This document shows, in pieces, positions 12,676 through 23,489 of a stretch of DNA of 64,000 bases (position 1 is its first letter; each line of letters begins with the position of its first letter). The position numbers were made by a program, and so were the translations under genes. The stretch spans positions 104,565 to 168,564 of the forward strand of contig KB302576.1 of assembly GCA_000328365.1 (NCBI GenBank), in the 5' to 3' direction. The notes under the pieces were generated by a model. That model worked only from the letters and a program-made list of their open reading frames with translations. It was not told the DNA's origin and made no database searches. The stretch is from Capitella teleta. Its lineage: Eukaryota > Annelida > Polychaeta > Capitellidae.

Positions 12676-13032
12676 TCATACGTACAGAGAAGCTTATAAT
12701 AAGTATGTCACCAAGGGAACCTCCTGAATTTAGTTGACACACCTTGTAATTCAGGTCATGCGGAAGTTGAAGGCAACTTTCAACATCTGTGATGTTGAAT
12801 TTTAAGGTCAGATATCAAGTGGCTGTACGGTGGGGTCATTTGTGATCACGCGAAAGGAAAGTGCCAAGACATTCCTATCCCGATCATGCCATATATCCGC
12901 CGTGTTAAACAACAGCACGTGAACACAAGAATACTGATATACGAGTGCAGTTAAGCAGATCCGGATACCCAACCCCTCCTTCTTGCTGATTTAACACGTT
13001 ATATTCTGCTGAGGCTAGCACGAGTTGTCAGT

Positions 13033-14600
13033 ATGGCAAACGCTCTGCAAATTTCGCTGAAGTTGCTTTTCTTTTGCACAGTCGTCAAGCTTATTTCTAT
13101 GGGTGAGTTTTATTGTTAAACATTATTTTATTTGTTGTGCAATATGCATGTTTCTGCTCATATATTCAACACACTTGAGTCCAGCTCCGTTTAATTCAGG
13201 ACTTAGAACATGATATCTATAGCAACCTGGGAGTTACGAAGCCAAACATAAATGATTCGTGTTGCCATGGTTACATGGCCTTGTTAACCATGGGCATAAT
13301 AATTTGTTGATCATCTGCATTTAAAACTGTAGCGTTAATTGTTTTATAACACTGAGTATTATCTGATTACACTGAGTATATATAACATGGAGTAGATGGA
13401 CTACTTTTGGCCCACTCCATTTACATTTATTATTAATGGGGTGTTTTATATTCTCAAAATGGTCAGAATGTGAGGATGGGTGGAAACAACACGGAGCGAA
13501 CTGTTACTTGGCAACAGAGGATAAGAAACCTTTCAACGAATCAGTGCTTCAATGTCGAGCAATGTCAGCACAGTTGGTCGAGATTGGCGATGCCGATGAA
13601 AATGAATTTGTCCATAACCTTACGTGAGTTATAATGTATATGTCTTGTGATGGTCATTGGCAATAATAGATTGGTCTCCTGTGTTCATCTGTAGCATATC
13701 GATGAAGAGCGCAGCATGGATTGGTGCATCACGGGAGAATGGCACATGGACATGGGTGACGTCACGCCGTCCGATTACGTTCACTTCCTGGGTCAATGAG
13801 ACCAAAAAGAAGCAACATGGATGTGCGAGGATGTGGAAGAAGGATGGTTTGTGGCACTCAATCGCTTGCAAAAGAAAAAACAAACTGAAGTCTATATGTG
13901 AAAAGAAAGGTATGAGCTAATTTGGTTTCTGTCACCTTTAGTAAAAATGACATCCTAGTACCCAACTACTTTTCTACTAAAGAAGATACTGACTGCACGT
14001 GTTTTACATATAGTTTCAGCAACAGATCAAGAATGGGTTATCCCAGTTGCTGTAACTTCAATAACATTTGTGTTGATGGTGGTCATTGTCCTTACCATTT
14101 ACAGCTGTTGGCGGTCAGTTGATTCAATTGCTTTCTTGCGTTTAATATGAATTCATACGTGATCGATGCAACGCCTTAAACCAAATGAAGGATAAACAAA
14201 CAAATGTTTTCAACTTCCACGAGCTGTTAATGGAATCATATTACATTCGTTTGCAGCTAACGGCAGAACGATAGTTGCCAATAGTTGCCACTCAACCTAA
14301 TGCATTATTCATGAGCTTCTGACTTTCTTTCGCAGGAAAAGAGATGCAAAGAAGATTCAGACTGACTTAGGCCCAGAGGATAGCAATCCATATTCTAATG
14401 CATGTGCCGTAAACGATGATTATGACTCAGAAAATGAGAGCTACGATAATCAGGATGCCGTGTACACCAATGTTAGTCAAGACGGCGAACCGACATTTGA
14501 TTCAAGAGATAAAGAAGACATATATGCAACACCAATCAAAACAGCATTAGATAAAGATGATAACGCAGTATTTATGGTGGATAACAGTGTATACCAGTGA
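13033..14600 (+). CDS. C-type lectin-domain receptor, type I membrane protein
   Basis: Five exons (13033-13102, 13467-13623, 13695-13909, 14020-14113, 14336-14600) join in phase to 266 residues. Exon 1 is a signal peptide (LLFFCTVVKLIS). Exons 2-3 give one C-type lectin domain, starting CEDGWKQHGANCY, with the WIG core, four to six Cys and a final C-x-K region. The usual calcium/sugar motifs (EPN or QPD, and WND) are absent, so a calcium-dependent sugar site is unlikely and another ligand is probable. Exon 4 is one transmembrane helix (VTSITFVLMVVIVLTIYSCW). Exon 5 is an 87-residue acidic tail with Tyr motifs YSNA, YDNQ, YTNV and YATP. Three of these fit Y-x-N, the known Grb2 SH2 consensus. 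A surface recognition and signalling receptor is the natural reading, though the ligand is unknown. Confidence 0.85.
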
Positions 14601-14680
14601 TTTGTAATCATATGTTGATTAATGGTGAATAACAGTGTATACCAGTGATTTGTAATCATGTGGATTAATGGTGGATAATT
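14575..14680. repeat. tandem duplication across the lectin receptor stop codon
   Basis: About 50 bp, starting ATGGTGGATAACAGTGTATA and running through the stop codon into the 3' UTR, is repeated immediately downstream with few changes. The stop in the first copy is retained, so the protein end is unaffected. The duplication looks recent. Confidence 0.8.
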
Positions 14681-16459
14681 GGTCACTTTAGCTCCGCCTG
14701 TCCTAGTTCTGTCTCATATAGTACCAATTTCATGCTATCGTAAAAATAAAAAAATAAAGCAACATGGGATTCCGTTGAGGGATAGACGCCAAAAGGGTAA
14801 AAAGCCAAATGGCGGTTCCCTTCCCACGCGCAGCATCCCAATAGCCTCCCATGGCTGTGCCTCTGTTAGACGTGGCATCGCAAAAAAATCAAGGTGGCAA
14901 AAGATAAAGGCATGAATACAGATTACTCATTCACAAAAAAAAAATGAAATCGACATCTCTATTGCTGGGGTGAATTTTGCGTAAAAACCTATGCAAGACC
15001 GAAATTGACACGCATGTCGATTTCGAGGCCGCCTCAATCAGCCGAATAACTACTCTTAAAATTGTCAATATATTATATGACAATAATATATATATAATAA
15101 TATTATTATATATATCAAATGTTATATATTATTCCGCGATTGATCAAGTTATGGGTGTTCTTTTGTTACTCAGTATATTATATATATTATTCTGTTTCTC
15201 AGTATACATATCTCAGTATTCATGCTCTAAAATCTAACTTTTATTCTTCATTTTTCTTCATTAATTAATGCTTTCCCCTCGTTGTTTTTTAGACAGTTGT
15301 TTCATATTTCTATTTGGTTTCCACACAATGACGAACCACTCTGGCTTTTGAGTTTATGTTTATTTACCGGAATTTTGTTTATTTTTATTGTTTACATCTA
15401 TTTAAGTATCATTTTGAATTGATCTCCTGTCGTAATTGTAATTAGTCAAATTCCCCATCAATGACATAAATGATTAATCGGCATCATGATATGCGTAATT
15501 GTTTTGCAAATTTTATCTCTTTTTATCTAGATCATTGATGTTGAGTAATTAAAATATCCATTTCATTGCTCGAGATCTCCTACCTGAGCGCCCGGAAGCT
15601 CATCAAGTTATTAGCTGATGCTTAATAAACCAAGGTATGAGATGGTATCATGGCAATATACAGAGTGGGGCAAAAATTGTCTATCTATACTCAATATTGA
15701 AGATTTCAATGCTTTCCAATGGCACTGTGTTTTTCTACAAAACAGGCCGTAGTGTAAAAATCACGTAAATTCACGAGATATATGTACTTGATATGGTTAG
15801 TCTGACATTTCATGCTGCTATTCCTATCATTCATATTCCAATTTCATTGACAGTGATGCCGATTTATCTCAAGCAATAAATAAAGTGCACTCAACATTCG
15901 ACGATATTTCAACTTGTGTGTACATATAATTGTCGTCCCTATACTGTGCAGACCTAGACTGAAGTTGGTCAAAATTTAAATTTTTGTATCTCTCTTCGTG
16001 ATATCTTCATTACCTGAATATGCAATCTTCTTCCTTGTTGCCATCTCTCATTTCATGTGATACCAGGATCAGGAGATATGGAATTGAATAACAAGTATCA
16101 AGAATGTAAGGTTAATATAGCTGACAATACGACTCACCATTCTAATTTAAGATGTATACAAATATTAGATCAATGATGAAGCAATTGGGCAATGAAATGA
16201 ATGACTGTACATGTAGGTTGTACTAAGCATACGAGTAAGACGGGGCTTTCAGGTTTGTTTTCGAGCAGAGGAACATGATTCATTTTCCTGGAGAAGTAAT
16301 ATGGAGAGTTTCCTTAATTCTTAGCGATGATTGGTTCTCCTCGATACAATTGTCGTTTTGTTATAGAGTTTTTTATTGATTTTTATTTTTATTTTTATTT
16401 ATTTATTTATCTTTTTTTTTTCTTTTTTTTTTTTTCTTTTTTTTGAGAAAAAAAATCCG

Positions 16460-16645
16460 TTTGTCCGCTTGTGTCGAAATATGTATGCGCGATAGCTACT
16501 TGAATAAGCGGACGAATAGCACCAAACTACACGGGGTTTTACATCTCCCATTGAATTTTTGAGGTCAAAGGTCAAGGTCACAGTGAATTTCTAAAGTTTC
16601 AAACCGGGTTGGTCCTAGCTCAATCATTATTTGAGCTACGGTCTT
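16460..16645 (+). repeat. dispersed repeat with AGGTCA direct repeats, copy 1
   Basis: The core AGGTCAAAGGTCAAGGTCAC, followed by AGTGAA and an AAAGTTTCAAA stretch, ends in a CTAGCTCAATCATTATT-type motif. Related copies stand at 16925-17075 (same strand) and near 41660-41760 and 42340-42400 (opposite strand). AGGTCA-A-AGGTCA is the DR1 pattern bound by many nuclear receptors, so any copy could act as such a site; that is inference. Confidence 0.6.
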
Positions 16646-16715
16646 ATAGTTTACACCAAACGATTCAATGTAACGACATGTACAACAAAGCATAGCTATT
16701 ACTGCGTTAAGTTGC

Positions 16716-16785
16716 NNNNNNNNNNNNNNNNNNNNNNNNNNNNNNNNNNNNNNNNNNNNNNNNNNNNNNNNNNNNNNNNNNNNNN
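16716..16785. other. assembly gap (70 N)
   Basis: A run of 70 undetermined bases separates two copies of the same dispersed repeat, so repeat collapse is the likely cause. Any translation spanning it is meaningless. Confidence 1.
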
Positions 16786-16924
16786 ATTTTTAAGCGACAC
16801 AGCCATTTCACCACAGAGAAAATATGCGGTGTGATATGTGAGACTGACGTTATGATTCTGACAAATAGACCAGTATTCTCAGATAAGGTACGTTATGTTT
16901 GCGGACCGTGTTCGCCGTTCACTT

Positions 16925-17075
16925 ATTCGATGTCATTTAATATAAGTGTCAAATGCACGAAACTATCCAGGGACATGGACAATTTAGTTTTACTAAACTT
17001 TTAATGTCAAAGGTCAAGGTCACAGTGAAGTTTCGAACGTGGTCGCCCTAGCTCATTCATTATTTATTACTTCTT
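16925..17075 (+). repeat. dispersed repeat with AGGTCA direct repeats, copy 2
   Basis: It carries TGTCAAAGGTCAAGGTCACA followed by GTGAAGTTTCGAA and CCTAGCTCATTCATTATT, matching copy 1 across about 80 bases. It lies just downstream of the gap. Confidence 0.6.
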
Positions 17076-18502
17076 GGGTTTTTTTTGTTTTTGTTTTTTC
17101 TTTGTAGAGTGAAGCGTACACTGCCTATTTCATGAAGGAAATGAAAAATTTCACCATATCTGTCGGTGTTATGTCGAAAACCCTTTTAGGCGAGACTTGG
17201 CAATTGCTGCATCAATTCTCAACTTTTTTTATATAATTTTTATTTATTTATTTTTCTTCTCTTGACAATTTGCTTTCCTCCTTAAAAATTCTAAACATAA
17301 GGCTTCGACTGACTTCTTGTTTTTTCTCTCGACTATTTAATTGCTTTCCTTTTTGGAATTCTCCCCCCCAAAAAAAAAGTCCTAATGAAGCAGTCCGGAG
17401 TCCATTATGACAGAGCGTGAATCGTACAATTGACAAAGCACTTCTCGATCGGCGAAGGTTTGTACTCCATGAGCGCATTCTTTCTAATTATTATTTGTTT
17501 TGGGTGCTGTACAATGGTTAACCAAATGGGATACCAAAGTTTCGGACCCCCGAGTATAATTTTACCGCAAGAACGCGGCAATTATTTTTTGTAGATGACG
17601 CCATGCAAAGTCTTGGTGGCGTCATCAGGGATTTAATCCGTTTGCGAGATAGCAACGGATTAATTAATAACGGTTGGACAACTTGTGAATTTACTATGTT
17701 TCTCGAAGAACTTTGTTGAAATTAACATATTCTTCTTTTTATTTTATTCTACTTGTTGAGTTATTATTCTTTTGTTCTTTCTGTTCTTTTTTTTTTCCCT
17801 AAATGAAATACATAAATCGATGAATAAACATTATATATATAATGGTTTCCACACTCACCCAATACAGACAATACGGTTACGGCCGGTGAGAGCTGGAAAG
17901 GAGACAGTTTGCTCATATCTAGTAATATTCCCAATGCATGAGACAGGAACATATGGCCATGAGATATTTTTTTTGTGACACTATTGCGTTATCTGACATT
18001 ATAACATTTAATAACAATCATAATAATTATTATTATATTATGGGTTTGAATTGACACTCTTTTTTTTTTCTTTTAGTGACTAATTAAGTATCCGGCATGT
18101 TTACCATGCAAAATATTACCAAATTGCTTTGAGGTATTACCGGGAAATGAATGTTCCACAGCAACGAATTGAGCCGTGGACTTGAACAATGATCTGGTTG
18201 CCTGATGCATGCCAACAAGGTATCAGCGGTACAAGATCCAGCCTGCATGTTACATAACAGTGTGGCTGACTAACTAATGGTCAAATTAATGAAATAGAAT
18301 GTGATATTGTATACCGAAGGCGTACACAGGCCATTGATGCATGCGTAATATGATGCTTTAATAGTGTATTTATTCACGATGTGTGCACGCGTCAATACCT
18401 ATGTAATCACTATGGGTGGGAAATCGGCCCGGACCCGATCTTGCGGTTCCTATTAGACTTCTGGCAGCACTAATAAATAATTGCGCCTTTTAACAGCATG
18501 TA

Positions 18503-18622
18503 TAGTCCTACTGAAAAAGTGGTCCTGGGACTACTATTCCTAGAAATGGTGGACCGTAGGACTACCATTCCTATAAATTTACCTGGAAATAGTAGTCCTA
18601 GTAAGACTACCTATCCTAGCTA
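18503..18622. repeat. hairpin-forming inverted repeat
   Basis: GGGACTACTATTCCTAG near 18527 and CTGGAAATAGTAGTCCTAG near 18592 are near-perfect reverse complements, with further TAGGACTAC motifs between. It is probably a small foldback element or the core of a MITE. No coding capacity. Confidence 0.5.
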
Positions 18623-19115
18623 TGTATAATATATGCTATGTGGTTGAAGCTAGGACTGCATACATAGAGACTATAGAGACTGTTCCTCCGGTATATTCTG
18701 TTGAACTTTTTTTCAGAACTCACGCGTTGTACAATGTACATACTAATAAGCTCATGAATATTATAATGAGGCTCATTAATATTAATTCAGCATGTGATTG
18801 GTGGAGATGATCTGCGCTGCCGGAAGTCGAGTAGGAACCGCAATGTTGTTACCCGGGCCAATCCCTAACCCCTAATGACATCCTGCAGGTTCCAAAGGTT
18901 TGACAGGTATGCCGCCAAGCTGTGAGTTAGAAGATATTACACTAGTATATGACATCGAAACCCCAGTTCTCAGATGCTAACAACATACCAACAAAACCTA
19001 CAGGCTACAATCATCGCAAATTGAGATGAATACAGATGTATATAGAATTAGGAGCTACCAATTGTATTTTTTGGGTAGATTCATCTACCGAAAAAATACA
19101 TTGGCAATCAAGTGT

Positions 19116-19225
19116 TACAATACAATACAATACAATACAATACAATACAATACAATACAATACAATACAATACAATACAATACAATACAATACAATACAA
19201 TACAATACAATACAATACAATACAA
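19116..19225. repeat. (TACAA)22 microsatellite
   Basis: There are twenty-two uninterrupted copies of the pentamer. All six-frame open frames across it are artefacts of its composition. Confidence 0.98.
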
Positions 19226-21385
19226 GTATTTGACTGCTTTTGCTAATTTAGAGGGGTTGATGTTGTATATTCTGTAACCGATTTCAAGTATCGACGGAAT
19301 ATTTATATAGAATTAATATATAATTATATATTAATCACATATAAATTATGAGAATTATATTATTTAATATAAATCCGATATTTATATTAATTAATAGATG
19401 TAATTAATAAATTATATATTATATAATCTATTAATATATTCTATATATATATTATATATTATAATAATGTCTGGTTTTGATACTGGCCAAGGTCTTACTG
19501 AAACTTCGATTTATGTCAATTGCCATGATAATTCATTATTTAACTGAACTCCTGCATTTGACATGCAGGGAAGAGAGTTGATACACGACAGTGTTTGAAT
19601 GTCAACCAAGCATACTTGCCTATGTGATCACATGTCATCGACAAAAGTTATCACAAATTGTTGCTGCTGAAATCTTCAACTCCAGTGACCTGATAAACCT
19701 CGTATTTATGTGGTGTTCAGGCTAACCACTCGACTCCAACCCCTCTTGTGATGCAAGTTCAGTTGTGCAAGAGCCAACTAATATCAACCTTTTTTTCTTT
19801 GATTGCTTTCGTCAGAATTAAACACACCTGGTCCCATAGGTGTGTCTCCGTACCTTCTAATCAGCTAGTCTTTTACGGTGTTAACCAATGGTCGGTGACA
19901 TCTACCTGGTACCATGTCGTCATAGAGCCTCATTACAGGAGCAAATAGTATGCAGTTGACGAACTCGACCGTAAATCGATAGTCGGCGAGAGAGCGGGGT
20001 CTACCTTCATGGGAGGAGGAGAGTCGGAGCGGGCCAAAGCAGAACAACCACGCGAAATCACTGACTGCAAAACCTGAACGAGCGACAGGTGAACTCGGGT
20101 TGCCAGGTGAATCTCTTTCCTTATTTCATAACCAGGTAGGTTGAATTATATTCCTATACTAATAGCCAATGCGTATCAGCAGAATGTGTGCATTGTCCGT
20201 TGTTGTAATCGTGATGTAGATTGGAATATTCGTCGTTTGTGTTTAATTATTGTGGGACTTAGTTGATTATTGACCGTATAATCCATCTGGAGGGGACCTC
20301 TTTATTAGTTTATGTGATTCAATGTCAGCTGATGCTCCGTGATGTAAGAATGACCGGTAATTAATTAAATCGTATTATTGGACTGAATTGTGCTAAAATA
20401 ATGTCAATTTATTCATATGTCTAAGGGGCATTCGTAAATATTAATTAACTCATGAATGGAGCCATATATATATATATTTACATTGTTAAAGACATTCAGA
20501 TATAATATTAATACCATTATCCGAAATGCATCATATATATTGTCTTCTCTGTCCATTTCTATTCATCCTGATGCTCAAATACATTGACTACTCACTAAGT
20601 ATTAGAAATAATTTATCGCACATAAAAATCAGATCAATGTTTCTAATATGCATCATTGAAAATCTCAGTGTACATAACTTGCATGAAATGGAATACAGAA
20701 TTATATTAACTGAATGATACGCGCAGGCGTGGCATCTAAAGATAAATTAGTTTCACTGATGTATAAATGATAATTAATTAAGTATGCTAGCTGTGTTTCT
20801 TTTCAACGGATGGGTGCCGCTTCTAATCAGTCGAGATTCAATGGTCAATATGCCACATGTACACTGTATACAGCCTGGGTGTTACATAATTAATGGAGAC
20901 TATGTAAGAGCCAGAGCAGCAGACTGTGACCCAAGGGTCATAATTAATCAATCACCGTCCACAATATTAAGTTGATCAAATGATCAAAGCATCTGCCGAA
21001 TCCATTGCTATAGATGTGAATGCAGAGAGCTGCATGCGAACCATTCTCTCTTTCTGCCTCAATTTATTTTCTTGTGTGTGTGGTTTTTCTTTTCGTTTTT
21101 TTTTTCTCTGTTTTTCTGTTTTTCTTTTTCCTGGTGGCTGGCGTGCCAGCGATTAAAAGACTATTACGCCAGTCTCCTAAGATATTTATATTATTACTCC
21201 TGGTTTTAATTTGGCACAATAAATGTTTATGTGTGTCTTTACCTTTATTGCTAATGTTTCAATCAAAGACCTTTGAGCCTCTAAGATCTTTGTTTAAATC
21301 AAGCCGACAATGAATGGTTAAAAGGTAGCCAAGAACTAAATACAGAGCACATATTAATTCTCATTCATTTTATTTCATTGCAGAA

Positions 21386-22142
21386 ATTCAGAGAACACAG
21401 ATTCGCAACTGCAACGTGATATGTCAGGTGTGTTACCGTTAATATTTCACACCTTTGGAATCAGGTGATTTGCATATTGTTACGCAATCCTAAGCTGATC
21501 AAATAGTCCCTCCGTCAGATTATCACCTCAAGGAAGCATTGATTGTTTGCATTACTTTAATGTTATTTTGAATTTTGCTGTTCACCTTGACCTACTTCTT
21601 TGATAATTCAGGACAGGTGAATTTAGCCCTTGAGGGTGACAGTGGTTGTGCTTCAGTCGAGCAGGTCGACGTCGATGCGGTCACGCAGAAGACTCCTGCC
21701 GGACAGAAGACCTTCAACTCAGAAGAAGACCAGATCCTAGAAGTGGTCAGTGCTATAAAAACTCACCAAACCACCTGACCAATTAAAACACGAGGCCGTA
21801 TTATATAAGTGCTGCCACATCCCACCTGCAAATAGTGATGATCTTATTAGGTCACTTGGTCTATTCCAAAAACACAAGAGGAACGGGGATCGGGGCATGC
21901 ATATACAAGAGATATGTATAACCAAAATGATGTAGAAAATACAGGTGTATGGTATACAGAATAATTGACTTGCCAAAAAAAAATATTGCAATTTTCATTT
22001 GTTCGATGTTGAAGTTAGAAATTATATTTTAATTTTGCTTCTTTAGGAGAGTTGGAAAGACAGAAAACAGGAGAGGGAAGATCACGTGACTTGGTGTAGC
22101 CAATGCCGGTTGCCCACCTGTCACCCCAGTCAGCGAAAATGA
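21386..22142 (+). CDS. 3' exons of an unrecognised gene
   Basis: Three segments with AG/GT borders keep one frame: 21386-21429, 21612-21745 and 22047-22142. They encode about 90 residues, acidic and Ser/Gln-rich (NSENTDSQLQRDMS, then GQVNLALEGDSG), then a basic stretch and a short Cys tail (CSQCRLPTCHPSQRK) with a stop at 22140-22142. The first exon(s) with the start codon were not found; an upstream CpG-richer stretch near 19980-20110 could be a 5' exon. Alternatively the third exon splices at GTGACT (after EDH, near 22095) to the kinase-like exon at 22732. That join is also in phase. No family recognised. Confidence 0.4.
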
Positions 22143-22731
22143 CCTTTGACCTTTGACCTTTGACAAATGGCATTGTGAATCAAGCAGGGGATTTCTATTA
22201 CATAGCATAACATAATCACGAGGAATAAATTAGTCATCGTACATCAAGATAAACTGTGTTTATTTTAAACTTCTTTTGTGCTGAGGTGAATTTTCAAACG
22301 CAGCACTTGTAGAGCCATATCAAGCAATCGTGATTCATGACTATTGACTGATTCAGTCAAGCTATCTAAACTATGAAAACAATGTCTGACAAATTATTAA
22401 CTTGACATATTGATCAATATTGATTACAAAGTAGCATAAATCATGTTGGAGACTGTCAAAAATACAACGTACCCTGATCAATAATCAATTACTCGGGGCT
22501 TTTGTTTATTCTCATCAATTATCAGTTTTAAATTCAATATGATCGCAGTGCATATATTCAAATATTGATCAGCATCAGTTTTACTTTTCATGTGTAATGT
22601 ATTCTCACTCTGATAAACAATTACCAAGTCCGAGATACCAGAAGCCATGGTCACCATTAATAAATATAACAGCCAGTGTGTCAACTTTTTGCAGACGGAG
22701 CCGAGTTGATTATTTCTGAATCCATTTACAG

Positions 22732-22836
22732 TTGCGCGATGTTGTGAGACGCTGCACGAACGCCGACCCAACCAAGCGTCCAACGGCTGCCGCGGTCCTT
22801 GAACTCCTCAACGCCTGTCCAGTCTCCATCAAATAA
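22732..22836 (+). CDS. terminal exon resembling protein kinase subdomain XI
   Basis: After a TTTACAG acceptor the frame reads LRDVVRRCTNADPTKRPT, followed by AAAVLELL and a short end to a TAA stop. It matches the end of protein kinase domains, where C..DP..RPT...VL..L forms the last helices and carries the conserved Arg. The stop codon lies inside an AATAAA signal (22832-22837), as expected at a compact gene end. I found no HRD, DFG or APE segments upstream, so the rest of the kinase is missing, lies far upstream, or this is a relic. It may be the last exon of the gene at 21386-22142. Confidence 0.45.
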   Translation: MRDVVRRCTNADPTKRPTAAAVLELLNACPVSIK

Positions 22837-23489
22837 AGACACAGCAACACGAAGAGGAGATCACGAGGAGTATAGAGTCATGGTGTACTTGTGATATGCC
22901 TTTGCTGTCGTGGGAGATGTAACTGAAACAAAAATTTCGAATTTTTCACTTTTTTTATCTTATGCACGGGTTTCGGTTGGGGTTTTTTTTTTAGGATGTT
23001 TATCTCGTGTTGTTCTATATTGTAAATGATTCCTGGAAATGAAATTCTAGTTTGTGATCGGCATTTCATTTTGTATTTTTGATGGAATTTGGTCCACAAT
23101 AAATATTGTTGAGTCGTAATAGTTGCTTTCATCAATTCCAGCGCTTTTTTGATCAACGAATTAATTAAAAGAATTTGAATGAATAAACAACGCGTCAGTG
23201 CTACAGCTTCCAATACCAACCAAACAACATAGGACCTGATATAAAATTCAGTGATTCAATATTCAAGGTAAAACTTGACAGTTATGACGTCATCAAGAGT
23301 AAGGTAACCCTGAAAGAATGAATACGTAAGTGAATAATGATACCCTGCGTGTGTGTGTATAATGTTGACAGTATAACGAAGCATACAGACGTACCAGGTG
23401 GTCACTGATAAAACTGATCCACAGAACAGATGACGCCGAATAAATTTCATCGATTACTCTTCACGCACCACAGAGTTATAATGTAAGTG

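Larger units (their letters stand above)
14690..21380. other. gene-poor intergenic region
   Basis: No coding exons could be supported in about 6.7 kb. It contains AT-only palindromic stretches (15060-15140, 19300-19470), poly-T tracts, the assembly gap, two copies of a GGTCA-containing repeat, a hairpin repeat and a pentanucleotide microsatellite, listed separately. Short open frames here are low-complexity or AT-driven. Confidence 0.5.

Noticed and set aside
16631-16834. Open frame across the gap
   Set aside because: Runs through 70 undetermined bases.
19011-19277. Open frames rich in YNTIQ or CIVLY repeats
   Set aside because: They are translations of the (TACAA)n microsatellite.
21020-21313. 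97-codon hydrophobic frame
   Set aside because: Produced by poly-T/pyrimidine tracts; no start context or splice support.
22878-23219. 113-codon minus-strand frame upstream of DSE
   Set aside because: AT-rich, begins at a non-ATG codon and has no domain; probably chance.
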